Shown piece after piece: positions 16,576 to 24,587 of a DNA stretch of 32,443 nucleotides. Source of the DNA: Calditrichia bacterium (GTDB lineage: Bacteria > Calditrichota > Calditrichia > JAJRVZ01); NCBI GenBank assembly GCA_023132435.1, contig JAGLYF010000012.1, forward strand, positions 1 to 32,443, read 5' to 3'. Made by a program: the position numbers and the translations under genes. The notes beneath the pieces are model-generated. The model was not told the origin of the DNA and did not search any database. It was given only the letters and a program-made list of their open reading frames with translations. Numbering within the stretch: position 1 is the stretch's first letter; every line of letters begins with the position of its first letter.

Positions 16576-16596
16576 TACTGGATGCTCGATGCTTGC
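16576..16596 (+). repeat. GGATGCT heptamer repeat just after the valS stop
   Basis: TACTGGATGCTCGATGC follows the valS TAA without a gap. It is the same phrase, in the same orientation relative to the gene, as that found after the stop codon of the TPR-DUF3108 gene (7227-7247, minus strand). Confidence 0.7.
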
Positions 16597-16603
16597 CACC
16601 AAG

Positions 16604-16722
16604 TGTCATCCTGTCCCGAAACGGGATCCCGTTGGGATAAGGATCTTTGCAGTTGTCGGTACTAATTCACACTTGTCTTCACATGAGAGGCAAGCACATA
16701 CAAAGATCCCTACGGGATGACA
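16604..16722. repeat. 119-bp palindromic element, copy A
   Basis: Starts TGTCATCCTGTCCCGAAACG and ends CTACGGGATGACA. The first 47 bp (16604-16650) are identical to the first 47 bp of copy B (26232-26278), and both copies are 119 bp long. The arms are inverted: GGATCTTTG on the left, CAAAGATCC on the right. The 50-bp core reads in the opposite orientation to that of copy B. No open frame or transposase is present. Confidence 0.9.
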
Positions 16723-16733
16723 ATCATCAAGTA

Positions 16734-16768
16734 GCGAGCGACGAGAAACGAGTACCGAGAAACGAGAA
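16734..16768 (+). repeat. ACGAGAA heptamer array (5 units) upstream of the DUF4139 gene
   Basis: Five 7-bp units of the ACGAGAA/ACGAGTA type end 12 nt before the ATG at 16781. The last unit runs into AAAGGA, which serves as the ribosome binding site. Same family and same sense orientation as the arrays at 6958 and 18291. Confidence 0.85.
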
Positions 16769-16780
16769 AGGATACATAAA

Positions 16781-18142
16781 ATGAAATTAATAATTTTATT
16801 TTTAATTATTTCCCTTTTAGGGATCACAGTTCATGCGCAAAATGCATCTTTGAGTATAACGCAGGATAATCTCGCTCTGGTAAAGGAGACAAGGTCTCTT
16901 TCCCTGAAAAAAGGATCCAATTCTGTTGCTTTAAGTAATCTACCCTTATTACTGGAACCAACATCTGTAAATTTTATTTTTAAAGATCCATCGATAAAAC
17001 TTCTTGAACACTATTTTGCCTACGACCTGAAAAATACACAGGTGATGCTGGAAAAAAGTATTGGTAAAACTATTCGCGCGTTACATCCGGAACTGGGTAC
17101 GGTACAGGGTAAGTTAATTTCAGTACAATCAAGAATGCTGGTTATTGAAACCATCGATGGAGAGTTGCGGGTAATTACCGATTATACCGGAATACAATTT
17201 ATAATTGAGAAGTCAACATCGCAGGAAAATCTTGTTACTCAACCTACCCTTTTTTGTTCTCTGGAATCTAAATCAAATTCCGACATTACGGCTGAGATAT
17301 CTTATCTGACAACCGGTCTGAACTGGAGTGCTGAATATACAGCGATTATCGATGAATCGGAGAAGGAAATGTCACTATCCACCAAAGCGGTTTTATCAAA
17401 TTACAGCGGCAAAAAATTTCAGGATTGTGATTTATTGCTTCTTGCCGGAGATATAAACAGGCGCCCCACCATGAGGCGTGGCGTTGCAAGGGCCGGTGTT
17501 CAACAGTTGAACGATATGATTACTATGGCCTCTGAATCAGACTTTAAAGAGACTGAAATCTTTGAATATCATACTTACCGTCTGGGAAGAAATATTACGC
17601 TCGAAAACCAACAACAAAAACTATTACCGCTTTATCCCGTACAAAAAACTGACATCTCCAAAATTTATAATTACCATTATCAGAAAGATCCAACCGGAAT
17701 TTCTGTCATGATATCTGCCCTTAATTCGACTGAAAGTGGATTGGGTCATCCACTTCCACAAGGCACTGTGAGAATATACAAGGCAAATGATAATCAACTT
17801 CTCATTCTTGGCGAAGACAATATTCCTCATACACCAAAAGATGAAAAAATAGAACTTAAAATTGGCAAAGCTTTCGATATCATGGCTGAACGAAAAATTC
17901 TGGATCGAAAAAGAGAAGGTAAAAATAATGAAAAGATGAAAATTATAATCGATTTTCGAAATCGTAAAAATGAAGATATCGAAATTCTTGTTACCGAGCC
18001 AATTACAAGACGATATGATTATAGAATTCTTTCCAGCAATATTAAAGTTCACAAAAAAGAGGCCAAACAGGTTGAATTTATTGTCCCTGTTAAAGCGAAT
18101 CAGACAAATAAACTTGAGTATGAAATATTCTATAGCTGGTAA
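16781..18142 (+). CDS. Exported DUF4139-domain protein
   Basis: 453 residues. Signal peptide MKLIILFLIISLLGITVHAQ (1-20), then a start typical of DUF4139 proteins: SLSITQDNLALVKETRSLSL (24-43) and GSNSVALSNLPLLLEPTSVN. The middle part has SDITAEISYLTTGLNWSAEY (about 167-186), a family signature, and the C-terminal half is beta-rich (VMISALNSTESGLGHPLPQG, GTVRIYKAND). Related proteins are annotated as DUF4139 or mucoidy-inhibitor-like and are predicted extracytoplasmic beta-sandwich proteins of unknown function. AAAGGA lies 9 nt before the ATG. The next gene is a PEGA-repeat protein 238 bp downstream; no operon link can be shown. Confidence 0.82.
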   Translation: MKLIILFLIISLLGITVHAQNASLSITQDNLALVKETRSLSLKKGSNSVALSNLPLLLEPTSVNFIFKDPSIKLLEHYFAYDLKNTQVMLEKSIGKTIRALHPELGTVQGKLISVQSRMLVIETIDGELRVITDYTGIQFIIEKSTSQENLVTQPTLFCSLESKSNSDITAEISYLTTGLNWSAEYTAIIDESEKEMSLSTKAVLSNYSGKKFQDCDLLLLAGDINRRPTMRRGVARAGVQQLNDMITMASESDFKETEIFEYHTYRLGRNITLENQQQKLLPLYPVQKTDISKIYNYHYQKDPTGISVMISALNSTESGLGHPLPQGTVRIYKANDNQLLILGEDNIPHTPKDEKIELKIGKAFDIMAERKILDRKREGKNNEKMKIIIDFRNRKNEDIEILVTEPITRRYDYRILSSNIKVHKKEAKQVEFIVPVKANQTNKLEYEIFYSW

Positions 18143-18182
18143 AACTATGAGAAGCTGGTATGATATTGATACTGGTCGGAGC

Positions 18183-18242
18183 GAAGCGGAGATCCCGTGA
18201 CTCGGGATGCCCGGTAGAGACGGGCCGATGGGCCGTCTCATT
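18183..18242 (+). repeat. Hairpins downstream of the DUF4139 gene
   Basis: Two adjacent inverted repeats: ATCCCGTGACTCGGGAT (18192-18208), then GAGACGG/CCGTCTC (18217-18239) with CC/GG inside and one G-G mismatch. The second is followed by ATTTTAGG, so it may act as a weak terminator about 75 bp after the stop codon. Confidence 0.5.
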
Positions 18243-18290
18243 TTAGGATTAAATTATAATATAAGGGCGAGATTAGGTTTCCCAATATTT

Positions 18291-18325
18291 TCGAGCAACG
18301 AGAAACGAGTAACGAGTAACGAGTT
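18291..18325 (+). repeat. ACGAGTA heptamer array (5 units) upstream of the PEGA gene
   Basis: Units TCGAGCA, ACGAGAA, ACGAGTA, ACGAGTA, ACGAGTT lie head to tail, ending 55 nt before the ATG at 18381. This is the third sense-oriented array of this family in front of a gene in the window. Confidence 0.85.
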
Positions 18326-18380
18326 GATTTATGTAAAGATCAGGTAAATATATTAACTCATAAGGATTGAAAACAAGCAA

Positions 18381-20414
18381 ATGAGCGATCTTCCCATTTC
18401 TTTAAAAAAACACCTGCATGAAATTGTAGAAGCTGAACTATTCTCACAGCACAAGCAATTTATTAAATGTACCAATCATTTAGGCGAGACTAAATGGCTG
18501 ACCGAAACTGAAATCGAGGATCAACATGAGTTTTATCCACACCATCCAACCGTCTTAGAGAAACTGTCAAAAAAAGATTATAAAAAGAGAAAAGTAAAAG
18601 TTCCCAAATCAGATGCAGTCGATGACTTTGTTAACGCTCTGAAAGAAGAATTATCTAATGACATCGAAAAACGTCTTCAAACAGATCGTGAAAAAAGAGA
18701 AGAAGCAAGGGCCAGGCTGAAATCAAGACAGGACAAGGAAGCAGACAAAGCATTGGATGACAAATCTTACAGGGCTCATCCTGATTATAAACTATACGAG
18801 AATCATCTTGGAGAAAGACGTTGGCTGACTCTCGAAGAGTATGAAAGTCAGGATGAGTTTACTCTGGAAATTATACCGTTAGGCCAGAAAATATTTTCTG
18901 TTCTCAAATGGGCTGTACCGATTATTCTATTGATAATGATTGGCGGTTATTTTCTATCACCCGAGCTGGTCAAACCCACGCATCGGGGATATTTACAGGT
19001 TGAATCAAATGAAGATCTTGGCCAATTATACATCGACCATAAACTAAAATTGGGGCTGTCTCTTGACAAGCCAATCAGACTTTTAGAAGGGACATATCGT
19101 ATTTCATACAGAAAATCGGGGTATAAATCATCACCACCTTTTCATACTGTACAAATAAATCAGATAGAGACAGCAAGAATTTATTTCACGCTCACACCGA
19201 CTGAGACTGAAGATATCGCCGTTATCCAACTTAGTTCCGCCTACCCTGATGCAAAGGTATTTGTAGAAAATAATTTTCATGGTCTGGCAAAAGACAATTC
19301 TAAAATGATTCTCAAACCTGGAAACTACCGGATAGCTTTGAAAAAAGAGAATTATACTACTATACCACCATTTGCTGACGTAACCCTGAGTAAGGGAGAT
19401 TCAGTCAATTTATCTTTTACATTTACCGAACGCTCAATTACCCGTCGGAGAAATAGTGATGATGATCATGGATTAATAGAGGTTACCTCTAATCTCCCCG
19501 GCACAAAGATATTTATCAATGGAAGATACACAGGTTTTAATACGGATCATATCTTTAATAAAATTCCCTTTGGAAAACAGGTCATTTCTTTACAAAAAGA
19601 GGGATATATCATTGAACCAAAAGATAAATCCATAAGATTATCAAGTTTAAATGTTGACCAAAAAGTCCATTTTATCTTAAAAAAGGCTGAAATTGACATA
19701 ACACTAAAAACAACCCCGGTCGAAGGGAAAATTTATCTGAATGACAAAGAAATAGCGACAGGCCGTTGGCAAGGAGGATTATCACCAGGCAAATATAAAC
19801 TGCGATTTGAATCTGTTGAGTCTTATCACTCCCCAAAACCAGTGACCATTGAGATTGATGAAGGAAAACAAACGAAATATACTTTTTTATATATACCGAT
19901 ATACTCTCTGACATTCAGTCCTCTTGGCAGATTTCCCAAAAGTGCATTCGGCAACATCCAGCTCGGATATGTCAGCGAAGATCAGGTCTTTCATGCTGAT
20001 CCCAATAATGCTCCTGAGATATTAAGGCCAGAGGAGATAGGAGAAAAGGTATGGGTTTTAGGATATGCCTTTGCCTATAGAAATCCTCCGGAAAATGATG
20101 CTGTTGTTTTTACTTTTAACATTCCATCAACAATCGATCTTTCTAATAATCTCTGGTTGAAAATGTGGGGTTATAGAACAGAAGAGAAGTATCCCATGGA
20201 ATTCAACAGCATTAGTGAAATCCGCATTTCAATCAATAATCGGATGATTCAGAAAGATTATACACCCAGATATTCATTAGAAGAAGCCGATGAATCCAAA
20301 TTTGAACGATTTCGAATCAATAATCTTGTCCGCCATGGGAAAAACCGTTTACAAATATCAACAGGGCCGGTTAATACCACTTATTTTGCTCTATGGAAAA
20401 TTGCTATCGAGTAA
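18381..20414 (+). CDS. Membrane-anchored PEGA-repeat protein with duplicated cytoplasmic motif
   Basis: 677 residues. The first 170 are soluble and charged and contain a motif twice: NHLGETKWLTETEIEDQHEF (32-51) and NHLGERRWLTLEEYESQDEF (141-160), separated by a Lys/Glu-rich helix (about 80-128). One membrane segment follows (about 173-193), then four PEGA-like beta repeats (about 203-272, 280-350, 363-435, 437-500), each with a phrase such as PGTKIFINGRYTGF and PFGKQVISLQKEGY. The C-terminal 160 residues look like a separate beta-sandwich domain. With the short part inside and PEGA repeats outside, it could bind cell-wall or surface polymers and signal or anchor across the membrane; this is inference. 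The Shine-Dalgarno (AAGGA) lies a long 14 nt upstream, so the start is moderately sure. Confidence 0.8.
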   Translation: MSDLPISLKKHLHEIVEAELFSQHKQFIKCTNHLGETKWLTETEIEDQHEFYPHHPTVLEKLSKKDYKKRKVKVPKSDAVDDFVNALKEELSNDIEKRLQTDREKREEARARLKSRQDKEADKALDDKSYRAHPDYKLYENHLGERRWLTLEEYESQDEFTLEIIPLGQKIFSVLKWAVPIILLIMIGGYFLSPELVKPTHRGYLQVESNEDLGQLYIDHKLKLGLSLDKPIRLLEGTYRISYRKSGYKSSPPFHTVQINQIETARIYFTLTPTETEDIAVIQLSSAYPDAKVFVENNFHGLAKDNSKMILKPGNYRIALKKENYTTIPPFADVTLSKGDSVNLSFTFTERSITRRRNSDDDHGLIEVTSNLPGTKIFINGRYTGFNTDHIFNKIPFGKQVISLQKEGYIIEPKDKSIRLSSLNVDQKVHFILKKAEIDITLKTTPVEGKIYLNDKEIATGRWQGGLSPGKYKLRFESVESYHSPKPVTIEIDEGKQTKYTFLYIPIYSLTFSPLGRFPKSAFGNIQLGYVSEDQVFHADPNNAPEILRPEEIGEKVWVLGYAFAYRNPPENDAVVFTFNIPSTIDLSNNLWLKMWGYRTEEKYPMEFNSISEIRISINNRMIQKDYTPRYSLEEADESKFERFRINNLVRHGKNRLQISTGPVNTTYFALWKIAIE

Positions 20415-20475
20415 AAGGTGCTTAATTTTCAAAATATCGATATTTAATAGTGGCCTAAACTAAATCTTTTAATCT

Positions 20476-21816
20476 ATGAAGAATACCAAAGATTTATTTA
20501 TATCAACAAGTAATGAGGTTGATAACTCGTATATCCCCCTGGCCGAGAGATGCCGTCCAGGAATTTTTAACGAAATAGTCGGCCATGAAGAATATTTTAA
20601 AAAGGGTTCTCCTCTTCGCCGTCAAATAGAAAGTGGTAATCCACCATCCCTAATATTTTGGGGTCCTCCCGGTGTTGGTAAAACTACTCTGGCGAAAGTT
20701 ATTGCTGCTGAAAGTGAGCTTCCATTCTCGATACTGTCTGCGGTAACTTCTGGTAAAAAAGAGATGAGAGCGATTATAGATCGGGCCCATGCAGAAACCC
20801 GTCAGGGACAAAAGAGCCATTTGTTATTTATTGATGAAATTCATCGTTATAACAAAGCCCAGCAGGATGGGCTGCTTCATGCCGTTGAGGACGGCACGAT
20901 TAAATTGATTGGTGCCACGACCGAGAATCCTTCTTTTGAGGTCATTTCACCACTTCTTTCCCGCTGTCAGGTAATAAAATTGGATTCTTTAAAGATAGAG
21001 GACCTGGAGAAAATTGTTCTCCGTGCTTTACATGAAGACACTATTCTATCTGAGATGGTAATTACGATATCAGATATTGAGGAATTGTTACATTATGGCG
21101 GAGGGGATGCCAGACGTACTTTAAACTTATTAGAGAGCTGTATAATTCAAATCGGGAAAGATGAAGGAGTCATTGAAATCTCCAGCGATTTAATTAAGGA
21201 AACGGCCAGGCATAACGCCTTACTGTATGACAAAAAAGGCGACTTTCATTATGACACAATCAGTGCCTTTATAAAAAGTATAAGAGGGAGTGATCCGGAC
21301 GCAGCTGTATATTATCTAGCCCGAATGCTTGAGAGTGGTGAAGATCCGGTCTTTATTGCCCGCCGGTTGATAATCCTTGCCTCCGAGGACGTCGGGAATG
21401 CGGAACCGTATGCGCTTTCTCTGGCGAATGCTGGTCTTCAGGCTGTTCATGCCATCGGCTTGCCCGAGGCTCGTATCGTCCTTTCACAAGTCAGCACCTA
21501 TCTGGCTGCTTGTCCAAAAAGCAATGCGGCCTATCTGGCATTGGAACGTGCCCGGGAAGATGTAAATCAGAATCCCACCCTGGAAGTACCTATGCACATT
21601 AGAAATGCGCCAACAGAATTAATGAAGAATATGAAATACGGTAAAAATTATAAATATCCCCATGATTATTCGGAACATTTTGTTCTTGATACGTATTTAC
21701 CGGAAGAATTAAAAAATAAAGTATACTATCAACCAACACAACTTGGAAGAGAAAAAATACTTTATGAAAGATTGAATAATCTGTGGCCAAAACGCAAAAA
21801 ATCTGAGAAAAAGTAA
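20476..21816 (+). CDS. rarA: Replication-associated recombination protein A (RarA/MgsA)
   Basis: AAA+ ATPase of the clamp-loader group, 446 residues against 447 in E. coli RarA. It acts at stalled replication forks, binding SSB and single-stranded DNA ends. Walker A GPPGVGKTT (63-71), Walker B LLFIDEIHRYNKAQQDGLL (Asp120-Glu121), sensor 1 GATTENPSFEVISPLLSR, sensor 2 region GGGDARRTLNLLES, and the C-terminal tetramerisation domain with KSIRGSDPDAAVYYLARMLE, IARRLIILASEDVGNAEPYA and the basic end RERLNNLWPKR-type. No Shine-Dalgarno is visible before the ATG, as is common in Bacteroidetes-like genomes. Sits 61 bp after the PEGA gene and 137 bp before a short unknown gene. Confidence 0.96.
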   Translation: MKNTKDLFISTSNEVDNSYIPLAERCRPGIFNEIVGHEEYFKKGSPLRRQIESGNPPSLIFWGPPGVGKTTLAKVIAAESELPFSILSAVTSGKKEMRAIIDRAHAETRQGQKSHLLFIDEIHRYNKAQQDGLLHAVEDGTIKLIGATTENPSFEVISPLLSRCQVIKLDSLKIEDLEKIVLRALHEDTILSEMVITISDIEELLHYGGGDARRTLNLLESCIIQIGKDEGVIEISSDLIKETARHNALLYDKKGDFHYDTISAFIKSIRGSDPDAAVYYLARMLESGEDPVFIARRLIILASEDVGNAEPYALSLANAGLQAVHAIGLPEARIVLSQVSTYLAACPKSNAAYLALERAREDVNQNPTLEVPMHIRNAPTELMKNMKYGKNYKYPHDYSEHFVLDTYLPEELKNKVYYQPTQLGREKILYERLNNLWPKRKKSEKK

Positions 21817-21847
21817 TTAGCCTGATAAATTAATTAAACTGAGATAG

Positions 21848-21943
21848 TTAAAAGTAAAAAGGCATAAGGTATAATAAAAAATTAGTTTATACTATCTATG
21901 AGTTTTAACTTTTTACTTTTTACTTTTACCTTTTTACTTTTAA
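21848..21943. repeat. AT-rich inverted repeat with TTTTTAC tandem copies
   Basis: TTAAAAGTAAAAAGG (21848-21862) is the reverse complement of CCTTTTTACTTTTAA (21929-21943). Between the arms TTTTTAC/CTTTTTA units are tandemly repeated (21907-21940). It lies between rarA and the next gene; it may be a weak terminator or a slippage-prone tract. Confidence 0.6.
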
Positions 21944-21953
21944 GTTAGTTAAG

Positions 21954-22481
21954 ATGGATATAAAATCACAAAATTTTGTAAAAAACTATTTTTTAGAAAA
22001 ACTTCTTGAAGCGCGGTTATTTTTTATAAAACAAAAAACCGATTTAACCGACTTCTTTGAAGAAGTAAAAAAGGTAAAAAAAATATTGATAATCCTGCCG
22101 ATAGATAAATCCGAAGAGGCAATCGCCAGGGAATATCTGCCGGAGATACAACATGTGTTTGGCAGAGCAAAAGTTTCTACTCTCGATCTCTCAACATTAC
22201 GAAAAATTGATACCAACTGGCTTGGTGTTCCAAATCAAAAATATTTAGCAAATATTCAGGGTGAAGAATTTGATCTTCTCCTGGATCTTAACGGACATCA
22301 TGACAGACTTTGTGCATATTTGTGCGCATTAACTGCGGCGCCGATGAGACTGCACATTTCGGAAGGTAAATTTGATAAAATCTACAATCTGCACTTCAGG
22401 ATTCCCGGGGGAGCTCCCTTGAGTTCCCGTTATCAAAACCTTCTTGCTTATATGGGCCGGATGAGACAAAAACCCTCATAA
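21954..22481 (+). CDS. Short unknown protein resembling the N-terminal half of a GT9-type glycosyltransferase
   Basis: 175 residues, no signal peptide. Residues 41-50 (VKKILIILPI) form a beta strand, followed by a helix with REYLPEIQHVFGRAKVSTLD (59-78), and EEFDLLLDLNGHHDRLCAYLCALTAAPMR (104-132). This order (strand, helix, a DLLLDL strand and a helix with Ala-Pro-x-Arg) resembles the first Rossmann domain of heptosyltransferase-like (GT9) enzymes and the DUF6913 family of Bacteroidetes. The second, nucleotide-sugar-binding domain is absent, so catalysis as a transferase is unlikely. The gene ends 23 bp before an ABC permease gene. Function unknown. Confidence 0.7.
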   Translation: MDIKSQNFVKNYFLEKLLEARLFFIKQKTDLTDFFEEVKKVKKILIILPIDKSEEAIAREYLPEIQHVFGRAKVSTLDLSTLRKIDTNWLGVPNQKYLANIQGEEFDLLLDLNGHHDRLCAYLCALTAAPMRLHISEGKFDKIYNLHFRIPGGAPLSSRYQNLLAYMGRMRQKPS

Positions 22482-22504
22482 TAATATTACTCAATCCACT
22501 TATT

Positions 22505-23851
22505 ATGAATGCAATTTTAAAATACCATGTTCGTCAGCTATTTAATTATTGGCATCATTTAAAATTCAGGATTCGGGCAGAAATTATTATTCTCTTTATC
22601 ATTTTCTATTCTTTTTTTACCGACAAACTTGTCTTCTACTTTAATCAAATACTCGACTACCAGGACACGTCTCTAACCGGTTTAAGTACCATTGTCCTTC
22701 ATCTTCTCATGCTGATCGTTATATTATCAACGCCTTTTATTTATTTTAACCTTTTTCCCAGACAAAAAGGACTGACAAATTTAAGTCTCTATCCTCTTAA
22801 AAAATCTGAGGCGCTGACTACCCTGATGATATATTTTGTTAAATATCAAATTATAATCATTTTGATTGCCACGCCGGTTTTTACAGCGCTCATGCTTTCA
22901 ACCGGACCTTTAATGCTGCTTTACATTCTATTTTTATTATGTTCTTCTCTCTTTCTTTCCGGACTCATGGTTCTTATACTGGCATCCAAATATCTGTCTC
23001 GTTCCAGGATATTCTACCAATATTTTTTATTTTTCTTTTTATATTTTGTTTCTTTTGCCATTGTATACTGGACAACATATCTGTTTTTTTATTACACCAT
23101 TCTGGTCATTTTTTGTGGATGGATTGTTTTATTAAGGTATTGGAATGCACGATGGCAATCCTGGGATCATGTACTAAACAGATACCGTCCTGTTGTTCAA
23201 AAGTCCACCCAAAACATGTCCAAACTGACCTATTTTCAATTTCCTTCTGCTATTCCTAAAACAGTTCGGCCTCTCTTTATCAAAGAAATATTATCACATA
23301 TTCGAAATAAGAATTATATGCGGCTTAAAATAATAAGCTTGTTCATATATCTGATCATCATGATTCTGGTTGATATTTTTTACCATGAGTATTTTACTAC
23401 TGCTATTTCTCTCCTGACAATACTTCTAATCTGGGAACATTATTCACATCAATTCAATGAAAAATATGTTATGAAGGAAACCCGGTTTTTTATAAAAGTG
23501 CTACCAATAAAATTTTATCAATATAGTCTATCAAAATTTTTTAGTGAATTTCTTTATATTGCTCTCATATTATTTGTTGTTTTAATCTTAACTCTCATAC
23601 ATGGTATAGCACTGTTTAAGATTCTAAACATCCTTGGAATCATTACTATATTTTCGCTATTTGTCCTTTATATCATTACTCTGATTCGCATTATCTTTTA
23701 TGATAATCCGCGAGTGGCTGGATATGCCTATCACTTTTTAATCATTTTTACTGTGGTAATGAGTTTTAGTTTTTATCTGGTCGGACCAATTGTCACTCTC
23801 TTTATCATTATATATTTACATTTCATAAGTAACCGTCAATTCGCCAGATGA
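22505..23851 (+). CDS. ABC-2-type transporter membrane subunit (permease)
   Basis: 448 residues with about ten hydrophobic segments in two blocks (about 25-210 and 270-440), separated by a soluble stretch (about 210-265, with YRPVVQKSTQNMSKL). It is rich in Phe, Ile and Tyr, as in Bacteroidetes-type ABC-2 or DUF5687-like permeases. The link to ABC transport rests mainly on position: the ATP-binding gene starts 7 bp after its stop. An exporter role is likely for a pair of this kind without a binding protein. Substrate unknown. No Shine-Dalgarno is visible at the ATG. Confidence 0.75.
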   Translation: MNAILKYHVRQLFNYWHHLKFRIRAEIIILFIIFYSFFTDKLVFYFNQILDYQDTSLTGLSTIVLHLLMLIVILSTPFIYFNLFPRQKGLTNLSLYPLKKSEALTTLMIYFVKYQIIIILIATPVFTALMLSTGPLMLLYILFLLCSSLFLSGLMVLILASKYLSRSRIFYQYFLFFFLYFVSFAIVYWTTYLFFYYTILVIFCGWIVLLRYWNARWQSWDHVLNRYRPVVQKSTQNMSKLTYFQFPSAIPKTVRPLFIKEILSHIRNKNYMRLKIISLFIYLIIMILVDIFYHEYFTTAISLLTILLIWEHYSHQFNEKYVMKETRFFIKVLPIKFYQYSLSKFFSEFLYIALILFVVLILTLIHGIALFKILNILGIITIFSLFVLYIITLIRIIFYDNPRVAGYAYHFLIIFTVVMSFSFYLVGPIVTLFIIIYLHFISNRQFAR

Positions 23852-23858
23852 GGCTATT

Positions 23859-24587
23859 ATGATCAAAGTTTCTAATCTCACCATTCGTTACCCGGAAGTC
23901 GTAGCTGTTGATAACGTTTCTATTCAACTAAAGGAAGGGATAATTTATGGTCTGGTTGGTCCAAATGGTGCCGGTAAAAGCTCTTTTATAAAGGCCCTGG
24001 TTGGTTTGATTGCGGAATATGATGGTGATATTTATTTTGATGAATTCTCACGCAGTAAGGACCGTCATATAATAAAATCTTTATTTGGTTACGCACCAGA
24101 GGATCCGGATCTTTATCCTTATTTAACTGGCAAAGAGTATCTACACATGATTGCCGATATACGACAGGTTGATGCAAATTCACAAATCAAGGCTCTCCAG
24201 TCTGATTTCGGGCTCGATAATGTATTTGATGACCTGATTAACCGATATTCACACGGTATGCGTCAAAAAATATCTTTTGCAGCGGCCTTAATTGGTGAAC
24301 CAAAAAACCTGATTCTGGATGAAGCACTGAATGGTTTTGATCCTATCTCACAATATAACTCAAAAAACATCCTGCTTACTCTGGCCAGAAATGGTCACAC
24401 GATCCTTCTTTCATCCCATGTTTTGGAACTGGTCGAAAACTGGTGTCAGGAAATTATTATATTGAATGAAGGAAAGCTATTAGCGGAATACACACTAGAA
24501 CAGATCGAGGATATAAAAGCCCGGACAGGTAAAGATTTTAGTGAACATTTCGTCTCGCTTGTTCAACGACCCTCTGAGGGATTGTAA
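23859..24587 (+). CDS. ABC transporter ATP-binding protein (ABC-2 exporter type)
   Basis: 242 residues. Walker A GPNGAGKS (34-41), Q-loop region with Glu in place of Gln (FGYAPEDPDLYPYLTGKEYL, 76-95) as in many drug or lipid exporters, signature YSHGMRQK (130-137), Walker B LILDEALNGFDP (151-162), and the H-loop His187 in TILLSSHVLE. It would power the permease encoded 7 bp upstream. The signature has Ser-His-Gly instead of Ser-Gly-Gly, and the Walker B Glu is followed by Ala rather than Pro. The last 25 bp overlap the 3' end of the convergent amidohydrolase gene. Confidence 0.93.
   Translation: MIKVSNLTIRYPEVVAVDNVSIQLKEGIIYGLVGPNGAGKSSFIKALVGLIAEYDGDIYFDEFSRSKDRHIIKSLFGYAPEDPDLYPYLTGKEYLHMIADIRQVDANSQIKALQSDFGLDNVFDDLINRYSHGMRQKISFAAALIGEPKNLILDEALNGFDPISQYNSKNILLTLARNGHTILLSSHVLELVENWCQEIIILNEGKLLAEYTLEQIEDIKARTGKDFSEHFVSLVQRPSEGL

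Noticed and set aside
16604-16722. Insertion sequence or transposon
   Set aside because: The 119-bp element has inverted ends but no open frame and no clear target-site duplication, so it is listed as a repeat only.
17624-18241. 205-codon open frame on the minus strand
   Set aside because: It is antisense to the DUF4139 gene, has low-complexity Phe/Ile/Ser composition typical of a shadow frame, and has no ribosome site or family match.
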